Below are positions 53,761 to 62,082 of a stretch of DNA of 64,000 bases, piece after piece. Source of the stretch: Bacteroidota bacterium (lineage in GTDB: Bacteria > Bacteroidota > Bacteroidia > Bacteroidales > CAIWKO01); NCBI GenBank assembly GCA_037133915.1, contig JBAXND010000009.1, positions 1 through 64,000 of the forward strand. The letters run 5' to 3'. A program made the position numbers and the translations under genes. How positions within the stretch are numbered: position 1 is the stretch's first letter; every line of letters begins with the position of its first letter. The notes below the pieces were generated by a model. It was not told where the DNA came from, did no database searches, and worked only from the letters and a program-made list of their open reading frames with translations.

Positions 53761-56700
53761 CTACACGTATATCTTCTTTGCGGTCTGCATCAGAATCATA
53801 AGTTCAATGGCATGTAAGGTGCTGTATGTGTTCACGCCTGTAAAATTGATATCCTGAATTTTCAGACCTGTTTTTGACAGCTGCACTTTTACGCCGCTGC
53901 CCTCGTAAATATAATGCTCATCAAACTCCGAAAGTCTGGCAGTGCTGTTTTCATTGCGGTACACAAGAATAGGCGTACCGGTACTTTTGTCAAGAAAATA
54001 TGCATTTTCCGTTTCGGCAAAACAGCTTTCGGTGAGGCAGAACTTTGGTTTATCCATGAAAGGTCTGCCCGAAGTGGGACAGAAGGTTGTACAGTTACCG
54101 CATTCGTTGCAGAATTCAGCAATATTCAAAACCTGCGTTGATTGCTTAATTTCGAATAGTTCGTTGTCGGTAATAGTAACTTTTCCATTGGTGTCTCTTT
54201 CGGCATTGTAGATTGTCAGACTGAAAGGTTCCACCTCATAAGTATTGTTAGCGCGATTCGGGCATACGGTTACACAAATGCTGCAAACCTCGTCGCAGTA
54301 AAGGCAACGTGATGCCTCGGCAATAGTTTCTTCTTTGGTGAGTGTATGCGACACCAGTTTGAACGGGTCTTTTGCCGTTGGCAAATCTTCGTGCACTTCT
54401 TTGCCGAACTGGCGGAGACTGCGTTTGGTAATATGTTCAGCGTAGCTTTTACCTTTTACAGGGAATAATTCAGGATCAACTGCCGACGTGCCTGAAGCTG
54501 CGATTATGGCTTCGGCCGCAATGCGTCCGTCGCCGATTGCTTTGATAATTGTTGCCGGTCCGCGCATGGCATCACCGCCAATGAACACACCCGGAATCTG
54601 GGTTTCGTAGGAGCCTTCGTTCGCCTGAAGCAATCCGGCATCCACAAAATCTGCAATAATATCCTGACCCAGCGCCGGAATAATGGTGTCGACATGCAAT
54701 TCAAATTCCGAACCTGCTATTTTAACCGGTTTACGTCGTCCGCTGCTGTCTTTTTCGCCCAGTTCCATCTTGCTGCATAAAAGTCCCGTCACATGGCCAT
54801 TCTGTGCTACCACGCTTTCAGGTGCAACTAATTCCAGAATGTTGAGACCTTCTTTTTGTGCGCTGATTACTTCTTCTTTATCAGCGGGCATTTCCATAAT
54901 CGTTCTGCGGTAAACAATAGTCACTTTAGCATCGGCCCCGGCCAGCCTTTTGGCTGTACGTGCAACATCCATGGCTGTATTTCCGCCACCTATCACAACA
55001 ATATTCTTTCCAACAGGCTGTGCAACACCCCTGCGAATGGATGAGAGGAACTTTAATGGGTCAAGAACACCCTGGGCTTCTTCGCCCGCGATACCGAGTT
55101 TTTTGGCTTTCTGTGCGCCAATGGCAACATAAATAAAATTGTTGTCTTTACGCAGTTGCTCAAAAATCTCTTTTGTGATGGGATGGTTGTAATTTATTTT
55201 AACGCCGATGGATTTTATGCGCTCAATGTCGCTCATAATGGCCTGTTCGGAGAGTCTGAACGAAGGAATGGCGTCGGAAACCATGCCGCCTGCAATACTT
55301 TTTGTTTCAAAAACTTCAACGCTGAATCCTGCCATTGCAAGGAAATAGGCTGCTGCCAATCCTGAAGGACCGGCACCAATCACAACGGCTTTTTTACCGT
55401 TTGATTTTTGAGGTTTGAGTGCCGGTGTTCCGGCATTCTCGGCGATGTAGCGTTTAACTTCGCGTATCAGCAGTGAGTTGTCATAATTTACGCGGGTACA
55501 TTTCGTCTGGCAGAGGTGGTCACACACCATTCCGCAAACAGCGGGAAACGGGTTAGTATGCATGATTACGCGGAAGGCTTTTTCAAAATCGCCGTTTGCC
55601 GCGTGATACATATATACAGGTATATCCTGATTGGTGGGGCATGTATTTACACAGGGTGCTCCAATGCAGTCGAATGTATTCAATTTCCGTCCGGTCTTGA
55701 TGTACGGCACTTTGAAAAGGTCTTTTGCGTAGGCTTTTTCAGAAAGTACTTTATCGGCGTAGGCTGCAAGATTTTCCATGATGTCTGTTTGCCGGGCTTT
55801 TTCATCAATGCCTTTCAGAAGATCGAGTGAAGCCATTTGTTTGGCTTCGAGGGCTTCGTTCAACGCGGTAATATATTGATGCAGGCGACCGTATCCGCCC
55901 GGTTTCAGCACATCTGAGCATACCGTAACCGGGAATAACCCGCAAGAGATTACATCCGGAATATTGAAACAGTCGGCGCCGGCCGAAAAGGAGATATTCA
56001 GTTTGCCATCGTATTCTTTCTGCAACACGTTTGCGAGGTTGATGCTGATGGGGTGCAGTGCTCTGCCGCTCATATACATCATTTTCTCATTAGGCGTAAA
56101 AACATCCCTGTTGTTCATTGTTTCCAAAGTGTTGGTGAGCTTGAGCCCAAAAAATACTTTTTGAGTTTTAGCCGCAGCCGTAAGATTATTGATGATTCTG
56201 AGTGCATCGGGATATTTAAGGTCGTGACCAAAAGCTTCGTCGGGAACAACGGCGGTATGTCCGTGTACCTTGTTTAATATGGTGCGCAGTTTCTCCGGTC
56301 CGAGTAATGTAGGATTCAGCTTTATCAGCGTATTCAGCTTCATTTCATTGATCAGGTAAAGCCCTATTTTTTCTATTTCTTCGGGCGGGCAGCCGTGCAT
56401 TGTTGAAAGTGTAATGCTGTCTGACATGCAATCGGGAATATTTATTCCCGAAAGGGCAGGGTAGAGCGGCAGGAGTTCCTGAATCATCGCTTCTTTTTCT
56501 GCCTTACAGTTTTTCATTTTACCAAAAAACCACTGAACATTTTCTTTCAGAATACCTTCCATGTTGTAACCAACACTCATGTTGAAGATAAATCCGGGTT
56601 TTCCGGCTATTCCTGCTTTGTGATGCAGCAGGTGCAGAATAATCCAGGCTTTCAGATACTCTTCGAACGATTCACGTATCCTCAGTTCCTGCGACCATTC

Positions 56701-57018
56701 AACGTTGTATCCTTCGTCCTGCATGTCGATACAGGGTTTAGAAACATTGAGTTCATCAAGTGTCTGAACGGTTTTCAATTCCAGATAGCGTGCACCGCAA
56801 AGGTATGCTGCGATGAGATTCTGAGCCATTTGAGTGTGTGGACCGGCTGCAACTCCAACAGGAGAATCAATGGGTTTGCCCATGAATGTGCTTTTCAGCT
56901 TTTCTGTTTGCTTTGCGGTCGCAATAATTTCTTCAGGTATTCCGAGTAATTCGGAAGTCCGGCAAGTTGCCAGATGGTAAAGTTGAGTAATGGATACAAT
57001 CGAAAATCTGTCGCTCAT
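53761..57018 (-). CDS. YgfK-type iron-sulfur flavoprotein
   Basis: A 1085-residue protein of the YgfK family (annotated in databases as putative selenate reductase subunit, an activity not proven). N-terminal dihydroorotate-dehydrogenase-like barrel (about 1-430); a GltD-like part with CVNTCPTNQDIPVYM, FAD motif GAGPSGLAAAYFLA near 545 and NAD(P) motif GGGNTAMDVARTAK near 675; and two C-terminal ferredoxin sites (CSICVTVCPN near 911, CNECGNCTTFCPT near 968). In E. coli ygfK lies with molybdenum hydroxylase genes. It is divergent from a MocA-like gene here. A TACTTTTG box (57046-57053) precedes the ATG by 27 bases. Confidence 0.85.
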   Translation of the reverse strand: MSDRFSIVSITQLYHLATCRTSELLGIPEEIIATAKQTEKLKSTFMGKPIDSPVGVAAGPHTQMAQNLIAAYLCGARYLELKTVQTLDELNVSKPCIDMQDEGYNVEWSQELRIRESFEEYLKAWIILHLLHHKAGIAGKPGFIFNMSVGYNMEGILKENVQWFFGKMKNCKAEKEAMIQELLPLYPALSGINIPDCMSDSITLSTMHGCPPEEIEKIGLYLINEMKLNTLIKLNPTLLGPEKLRTILNKVHGHTAVVPDEAFGHDLKYPDALRIINNLTAAAKTQKVFFGLKLTNTLETMNNRDVFTPNEKMMYMSGRALHPISINLANVLQKEYDGKLNISFSAGADCFNIPDVISCGLFPVTVCSDVLKPGGYGRLHQYITALNEALEAKQMASLDLLKGIDEKARQTDIMENLAAYADKVLSEKAYAKDLFKVPYIKTGRKLNTFDCIGAPCVNTCPTNQDIPVYMYHAANGDFEKAFRVIMHTNPFPAVCGMVCDHLCQTKCTRVNYDNSLLIREVKRYIAENAGTPALKPQKSNGKKAVVIGAGPSGLAAAYFLAMAGFSVEVFETKSIAGGMVSDAIPSFRLSEQAIMSDIERIKSIGVKINYNHPITKEIFEQLRKDNNFIYVAIGAQKAKKLGIAGEEAQGVLDPLKFLSSIRRGVAQPVGKNIVVIGGGNTAMDVARTAKRLAGADAKVTIVYRRTIMEMPADKEEVISAQKEGLNILELVAPESVVAQNGHVTGLLCSKMELGEKDSSGRRKPVKIAGSEFELHVDTIIPALGQDIIADFVDAGLLQANEGSYETQIPGVFIGGDAMRGPATIIKAIGDGRIAAEAIIAASGTSAVDPELFPVKGKSYAEHITKRSLRQFGKEVHEDLPTAKDPFKLVSHTLTKEETIAEASRCLYCDEVCSICVTVCPNRANNTYEVEPFSLTIYNAERDTNGKVTITDNELFEIKQSTQVLNIAEFCNECGNCTTFCPTSGRPFMDKPKFCLTESCFAETENAYFLDKSTGTPILVYRNENSTARLSEFDEHYIYEGSGVKVQLSKTGLKIQDINFTGVNTYSTLHAIELMILMQTAKKIYV

Positions 57019-57045
57019 GATATAATATATTAAATTTTTCAGGTG

Positions 57046-57053
57046 CAAAAGTA
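57046..57053 (-). promoter_or_regulatory. -7 box of the ygfK-like gene
   Basis: TACTTTTG on the minus strand. Between it and the MocA-like start lie another 180 bases with AT-rich sequence and a second box TATTTTTG (57196-57203) facing right. The -33 boxes are not clear. Confidence 0.4.
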
Positions 57054-57233
57054 GTCATTTCATGGTCAAAAGTTGAAGTTATATATGCCCAATGTTTTGT
57101 TAGTTGTTTCACAATACTAGGTAGTTAAAATATTATATATTAACAATATGAAATAAATCATTAATTTTTATCTTAAATAATTGTTAATTGTCGGATATTT
57201 TTGCTAAACTTGCAGTCCCAAAAAAACAAAAGG

Positions 57234-57860
57234 ATGCCGGAAACCGGAAAAAAGCAGATGATGTGCTCGGTTGTTATTCTTGCTGCAGGATATTCAGCAA
57301 GGATGGGATTGAGTAAGCCGTTTCTTAAGTGGGACGAGCGGGTCTGCTTTCTGGAACATATCATAGACCAATATCGTTCGATATGTTGCGGCAAGGTTGC
57401 GGTGGTGCTGAACAAAGAGAATCTGGACCGCTACAGAGTGGGACATTATAATTTCCTTAACGGGACGGTAAAAGTGATTAATGAGCATCCGGAATACGAA
57501 CGATTTTATTCCATACAGTTAGGTATAAAAGCTTCGGGTGTACGCTTCCCCTGTTTTATTCAGGATGGCGATAATCCTTTTGTTACGGAATCGTTACTTT
57601 CCATGCTATACCAGCAATATATTCCTGACGGTTGGGTGGTTCCTGCGTTTGAAGGGCGGGGTGGACACCCGGTGCTCATTGGAACTGAGGCCGTGAACAA
57701 GATAATGAGTATTGAAACCTATGAAACGACGTTAAAAGATGAGTTGCGGGGACTGAAAAAGATTATTGTTCCTACTGAAGATCCATCGATACGTTATAAT
57801 ATCAATACCATTGAGGATTACAATAAACACTTTGGCGAAAGTCTGAATGTTAATCTGTAA
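57234..57860 (+). CDS. MocA/MobA-like nucleotidyltransferase
   Basis: A 208-residue NTP-transferase of the MobA/MocA family: VVILAAGYSARMGLSKPFLKW with the GxG-RMG signature and Lys for NTP phosphates; QDGDNPFVT with metal Asp; GRGGHPVLI and the C-terminal INTIEDYNKHF. MocA makes molybdopterin cytosine dinucleotide for molybdenum hydroxylases; family members also use GTP or sugar phosphates. ATG at 57234 (after AAAAGG) chosen. Divergent from the YgfK gene, matching the E. coli linkage of ygfK and mocA. Confidence 0.75.
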   Translation: MPETGKKQMMCSVVILAAGYSARMGLSKPFLKWDERVCFLEHIIDQYRSICCGKVAVVLNKENLDRYRVGHYNFLNGTVKVINEHPEYERFYSIQLGIKASGVRFPCFIQDGDNPFVTESLLSMLYQQYIPDGWVVPAFEGRGGHPVLIGTEAVNKIMSIETYETTLKDELRGLKKIIVPTEDPSIRYNINTIEDYNKHFGESLNVNL

Positions 57861-57868
57861 GCGGAATA

Positions 57869-58417
57869 TCAGTTAAGCTCACTCTTGAACGTCTGCATAT
57901 ACACTTCGTAGGTTTTCTTCTTATATGCATTTTCTCCGTAATATCTGAGTAAAGGCTCCACTTCTTTCGGTTCTTTATATCCCATTGTTTTCGTGATGAC
58001 GGCCATTTTATCATCCAGAATTACAAATGAGGGATAATATAATTGACCTTGTAATAATGTTGTGGCCAGCTGGTGCGTAGAACGCGAGCTTTTGGGATTA
58101 GGATTTATGTAGGTTTTGCCCAGATATATGATTGTATCGCCCTGTTCCGCGTTTAACTTCACGGCATAAAAATACTTGTTCATGAACTTTATTACAACGG
58201 GATCTGTAAACGTTGACTGATCCATTTTTTTACACCATCCGCACCAGTCGGTAAACACATCAATAAAAATTTTCTTTGGTTTTTTTGCATTCAACTCGGT
58301 GGCTTCTTTAAGACTGTACCAGGTAATTTTGTCAGCTGCGGCCGGTTGTTGGGCTTTTACAAATGTGGGTAACAGGAAGGCTATTGCAAGAAGTGATACG
58401 GTGATGAAGCTTTTCAT
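57869..58417 (-). CDS. Periplasmic thioredoxin-family protein
   Basis: A 182-residue exported protein: signal peptide (to FVKAQ), thioredoxin fold with redox site FTDWCGWCKKMDQSTF (WCGWC; DUF255/SoxW-like) and cis-Pro region YPSFVILDDKM. A TATCTTTG box is at 58454-58461. Convergent with the MocA-like gene (8-base gap). Confidence 0.87.
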   Translation of the reverse strand: MKSFITVSLLAIAFLLPTFVKAQQPAAADKITWYSLKEATELNAKKPKKIFIDVFTDWCGWCKKMDQSTFTDPVVIKFMNKYFYAVKLNAEQGDTIIYLGKTYINPNPKSSRSTHQLATTLLQGQLYYPSFVILDDKMAVITKTMGYKEPKEVEPLLRYYGENAYKKKTYEVYMQTFKSELN

Positions 58418-58464
58418 AGTAAGGTAGCTTTAGATGTCGGAGATTGATTGATACAAAGATAGCG

Positions 58465-58650
58465 CTATTTTTTATTCGCAGAATCAGCCTTCTTTATTGA
58501 GTCTTCCATTTGCTGAATTCTTTTATATGTATCGGGAGGGCCGCCGTATTTCGCTTTTGGGCGGCAGGCGGGCATAAACCCTAGCGTAAATACCATTGCG
58601 GAAAACGCAAAGACAAGACTTTTATAAAACCAATGGCTACGATGCTTCAT
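58465..58650 (-). CDS. Small putative lipoprotein
   Basis: A 61-residue protein: signal sequence with hydrophobic segment then GFMPACRPKAKYGGPPD, a lipobox-like Ala-Cys and a short charged tail (IQQMEDSIKKADSANKK). Short lipoproteins with a CRxxxYGGPP start are common in Bacteroidota. It lies 11 bases after the HhH gene in the same direction. Confidence 0.55.
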   Translation of the reverse strand: MKHRSHWFYKSLVFAFSAMVFTLGFMPACRPKAKYGGPPDTYKRIQQMEDSIKKADSANKK

Positions 58651-58661
58651 AAGTCCGGAGT

Positions 58662-59609
58662 TTATTCCACCGAAAGGTAATATTTTATTTTTTCATACAG
58701 CGCATCTTTTACAAGCACAGATTTTTTGATGTCGGCAAGCACTTTGTACTTGCCATGCACATCGCGATAATTAACCAGCGATAGCGCTACATTATAGCCG
58801 ATATACGGATGCTTCTGCAACTCCTCATAAGTGGCGGTATTCACGTTAATTTTTCGAATTATTTTTGGATTTACGATGATGTAGGGCTCAATTTTTAAAT
58901 AGACGGTATCATTCAGTTTATTGATTTCTTTGAGCTGTTCCTTGCAATAATATCCTCCTAATTTGAGCTTATAATTTATTATTTTTTCGACAAAATATTG
59001 TCCTATGCCGGGCAACTTATCCAATTCTTCTGATGAAGCGGTATTCAGCTCCATAACTTGAATTTCCGGCTTTTTAAATTCTCCGTACGATGAATTTTTG
59101 GTGGCTTTGTTGTCAGTTATTTTAATATACGGTTCGAGTAGCTGATATTCATTTTCGGAAATGCAAAACATCTTTTTGAAGTCTTCTTTTTTATTGAACT
59201 TGCCACCTTTTGCTTTAAAGTTTTCCAGTGTTTTTATCTGCTTATCTTCCAAACCAAGCGTTTTCCACTGTTCAGGCGTCATGGTGTTGGGGTCGAAATC
59301 AAATGGCTTGAGATTGCTTTCGCTAACCGAACGGTCGGAATTATTAAAATCAAATTCCGTAAATTTTTCCTTCGTTTCCGAGAAGTATGATTTGGCAGGC
59401 TGAATCACTTCCTGAGTTTCCAGATATGAGTTGACTTCCTTGTCGAATTGTGTGAAATCCTGCATCTGGCGCGGGAGAGCGTAAGGCATTACAATGTTTC
59501 CGAGAATGATGAGGGTAATAATTCCCAGCAGCATGAAAATGCCGCGGCGTTCCGATTTATTGAATGCAAAGTACTCCCGCAGAAGATTGCTTTTTGCTTT
59601 CTTTCGCAT
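58662..59609 (-). CDS. ComEA-like helix-hairpin-helix DNA-binding protein
   Basis: A 315-residue membrane-anchored protein: basic N-terminus, helix (GIFMLLGIITLIILGNIV), then three HhH repeats (LNTASSEELDKLPGIGQYFVEK; VNTATYEELQKHPYIGYNV and an earlier weaker one). ComEA binds incoming DNA in natural transformation. Function here is inferred from the domain. Confidence 0.83.
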   Translation of the reverse strand: MRKKAKSNLLREYFAFNKSERRGIFMLLGIITLIILGNIVMPYALPRQMQDFTQFDKEVNSYLETQEVIQPAKSYFSETKEKFTEFDFNNSDRSVSESNLKPFDFDPNTMTPEQWKTLGLEDKQIKTLENFKAKGGKFNKKEDFKKMFCISENEYQLLEPYIKITDNKATKNSSYGEFKKPEIQVMELNTASSEELDKLPGIGQYFVEKIINYKLKLGGYYCKEQLKEINKLNDTVYLKIEPYIIVNPKIIRKINVNTATYEELQKHPYIGYNVALSLVNYRDVHGKYKVLADIKKSVLVKDALYEKIKYYLSVE

Positions 59610-59715
59610 CGTATTTTTTTTTGTAAAGATGCGAAAAATTATTAATAATCAGTAATGAAAAATTATTAAATAAATCTAAAATCCGAGGGTAGGAAATATT
59701 GAATTTCACATAACT

Positions 59716-59736
59716 CATCCGCCAGGCGGACAGGCG
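59716..59736. repeat. GC-rich intergenic repeat, second copy
   Basis: CCGCC-A-GGCGG hairpin followed by ACAGGC; shares the 11-mer GGCGGACAGGC (59725-59735) with 49213-49223. It lies between the uvrB stop and the HhH gene, so it may end or stabilise the uvrB mRNA. Confidence 0.65.
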
Positions 59737-59751
59737 ACTCATGACTTTTTT

Positions 59752-61773
59752 TTATTTACCGTCAATCAGTTTTTGGAAGGCGAACATTTCATCGCGAAGG
59801 CGTGCAGCCTCAATGAAGTCAAGTTCTTTAACTGCGGCTTCCATTGATTTTTTCGTTTTCTGAATCGCTTTTTGCAATTGTTCCTTCGACATATAGGCAA
59901 CCACAGGGTCGGCTGCAGCATTGAAGTTTTCACTTTCAACGTACGGTCTCGGCTCTTTGTTTTTGCCATCGGCAACACTGGTCTGCCCGAGTATAGATTC
60001 TGCTGATTTTGTGATTTGAGTCGGAGTTATATTGTGTTCAATGTTATATGCCATTTGTTTTTCCCTTCGCCGTTCCGTCTCTTCTATGGTCCGTTTCATG
60101 GACTCGGTCATTTTATCGGCATAAAAAATGACCAGACTGTGCAGGTTGCGCGCAGCTCGACCGGCTGTCTGCGTAAGCGAGCGTGCCGACCTCAGAAAGC
60201 CTTCTTTGTCGGCATCCAGAATAGCGACGAGTGAAACCTCAGGCAGATCCAGGCCTTCACGAAGCAGGTTAACACCAATAAGCACATCAAATACTCCGTT
60301 ACGTAAATCGCGGATAATCTCAACACGCTCCAGCGTGTGCACTTCCGAATGTATGTAGCGACACCTGACGTCGAGCTTTGTCATGTATTTGGCCAGTTCT
60401 TCTGCCATGCGTTTGGTAAGTGTTGTTACCAGCACGCGCTCTTTTACTTTTATTCTTTCGTTGATTTCATTCAGCAGGTCATCAACCTGATTCAGGCTCG
60501 GCTTTACAACGATTTTGGGATCGAGCAATCCCGTTGGGCGCACGAGTTGTTCAACCACCACGCCTTCGCTTTTCTGCAGTTCGTAATCGGCAGGAGTGGC
60601 GCTCACGTAAAGCAACTGAGGAGCCATCGCTTCAAATTCATCAAACTTCAACGGGCGGTTGTCCATAGCCGAAGGCAGGCGAAACCCGTATTCCACAAGA
60701 TTTTTTTTGCGTGAACGGTCGCCGCCGTACATGGCACGAATCTGTGAAACGGTGACATGGCTTTCATCAATCACCATCAGAAAATCATCGGGGAAATAAT
60801 CGAGCAAGCAGAACGGTCGCTGCCCTGTGGCTCTTCGGTCAAAGTACCGAGAATAGTTCTCAATGCCTGAGCAGTAGCCCAGTTCACGCATCATTTCAAT
60901 ATCATAATTGACCCGGTCTTCAATCCGTTTTGCTTCGAGGTGCTGCCCGTTTTCTCTAAAATATTCGGCCTGTTTAAACATGTCCTGCTGTATCTCATCG
61001 AGAGCCGAATTCATGGTTTCTTTAGACGTAATAAAAATGTTTGCCGGGTAGATGGCAATGGCGGTATGCGATTCCAGTTTACGACCGTTCACAGGCTCAA
61101 ATGAGTCGATGGAATCAATTTCATTACCAAAAAAACTTATCCTGAAACAGTAATCGGCGTAAGCCGGAAATACGTCAACGGTGTCACCTCTGACTCTGAA
61201 TTTGGACCGTGTAAATTCTATGTCGTTTCGCGAATAAAGCACATGTACGAGATCCTGAAGAAAAGCCTGCCGGCTTACTTTTTGTCCGACCTGCAGGCGT
61301 ATTACATTGCTCGAAAAATCTTCAGGGTTACCTATACCGTAAATACAGGAAACTGATGAGATAACAATTACATCGCGGCGTCCCGACAACAGCGCAGAAG
61401 TGGCACTGAGTCTTAGTTTCTCAATTTCATCATTGATGGATAAGTCCTTTTCAATGTAAGTATTTGAAATTGGAAGGTAGGCTTCAGGCTGATAATAGTC
61501 GTAATAGGATACAAAATATTCAACTGCATTTTTGGGAAAGAACTGCTTGAATTCTCCGTATAGCTGGGCTGCCAGCGTTTTATTATGACTCAGAACCAGC
61601 GTTGGCCGCTGTATTTGCTGAATTACGTTTGCAACGGTAAATGTTTTTCCTGATCCGGTAACTCCCAGCAGTACCTGCGATTCATCACCGCGCTGCAAAC
61701 CTTCTACAAGTTGTTTGATTGCTTCGGGCTGATCGCCTGTGGGGATAAATTCAGATGTGAGTTCAAAATCCAT
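59752..61773 (-). CDS. uvrB: Excinuclease ABC subunit B
   Basis: A 673-residue helicase-like damage-verification subunit of nucleotide excision repair. Walker A GVTGSGKTFTVANV near residue 38, beta-hairpin YYDYYQPEAYLP near 95, DEAD-like DFLMVIDESHVT, helicase motif VI (QTAGRAARN), and a C-terminal UVR motif (KELDFIEAARLRDEM) that binds UvrC. The mRNA start box lies 5 bases before the ATG. Confidence 0.97.
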   Translation of the reverse strand: MDFELTSEFIPTGDQPEAIKQLVEGLQRGDESQVLLGVTGSGKTFTVANVIQQIQRPTLVLSHNKTLAAQLYGEFKQFFPKNAVEYFVSYYDYYQPEAYLPISNTYIEKDLSINDEIEKLRLSATSALLSGRRDVIVISSVSCIYGIGNPEDFSSNVIRLQVGQKVSRQAFLQDLVHVLYSRNDIEFTRSKFRVRGDTVDVFPAYADYCFRISFFGNEIDSIDSFEPVNGRKLESHTAIAIYPANIFITSKETMNSALDEIQQDMFKQAEYFRENGQHLEAKRIEDRVNYDIEMMRELGYCSGIENYSRYFDRRATGQRPFCLLDYFPDDFLMVIDESHVTVSQIRAMYGGDRSRKKNLVEYGFRLPSAMDNRPLKFDEFEAMAPQLLYVSATPADYELQKSEGVVVEQLVRPTGLLDPKIVVKPSLNQVDDLLNEINERIKVKERVLVTTLTKRMAEELAKYMTKLDVRCRYIHSEVHTLERVEIIRDLRNGVFDVLIGVNLLREGLDLPEVSLVAILDADKEGFLRSARSLTQTAGRAARNLHSLVIFYADKMTESMKRTIEETERRREKQMAYNIEHNITPTQITKSAESILGQTSVADGKNKEPRPYVESENFNAAADPVVAYMSKEQLQKAIQKTKKSMEAAVKELDFIEAARLRDEMFAFQKLIDGK

Positions 61774-62082
61774 AAATGCAAAGATAGGGGGAAAAGCAGT
61801 TTCATTATGGTGAAGCGCTAACTAAAAATATTTTTGGTCAGATTGAAACTTGTAAAATTTTCCGTGGATTTCTAATTAGGTCATTGGAAAACGCGAAGTC
61901 ATGGATATAATTGGTGTAATGCTGATTAATATCATCGTGGCTGTAGATGCTGTCAACACAGGAGAAGCAGCGAATACACCTATGTATATTCCGGTGTCTG
62001 ATTTATATCCTATATATCCTATTGCATAAGCTGCACAGCAAAGCTATATTTGTCATCAGCTGTAACATAAAATCTAGGAAAC
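61774..62082. other. Intergenic region with a small ORF
   Basis: Between divergent uvrB and aconitase genes. One ATG frame (61901-62029, rightward) would give a 42-residue peptide starting MDIIGVMLINII with a YPIYPIA end; it has no recognised relative and no clear ribosome site, so it is not called as a gene. Otherwise nothing was identified beyond the uvrB -7 box. Confidence 0.35.
61779..61786 (-). promoter_or_regulatory. -7 box directly before uvrB
   Basis: TATCTTTG on the minus strand, 5 bases from the ATG, so transcription would start at or near the start codon (leaderless). Same gap as the GT9 gene. Confidence 0.5.

Noticed and set aside
53761..57018. Naming the YgfK-type protein a selenate reductase
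   Set aside because: The label is a database name; the sequence only shows DHOD-like, GltD-like and ferredoxin parts.
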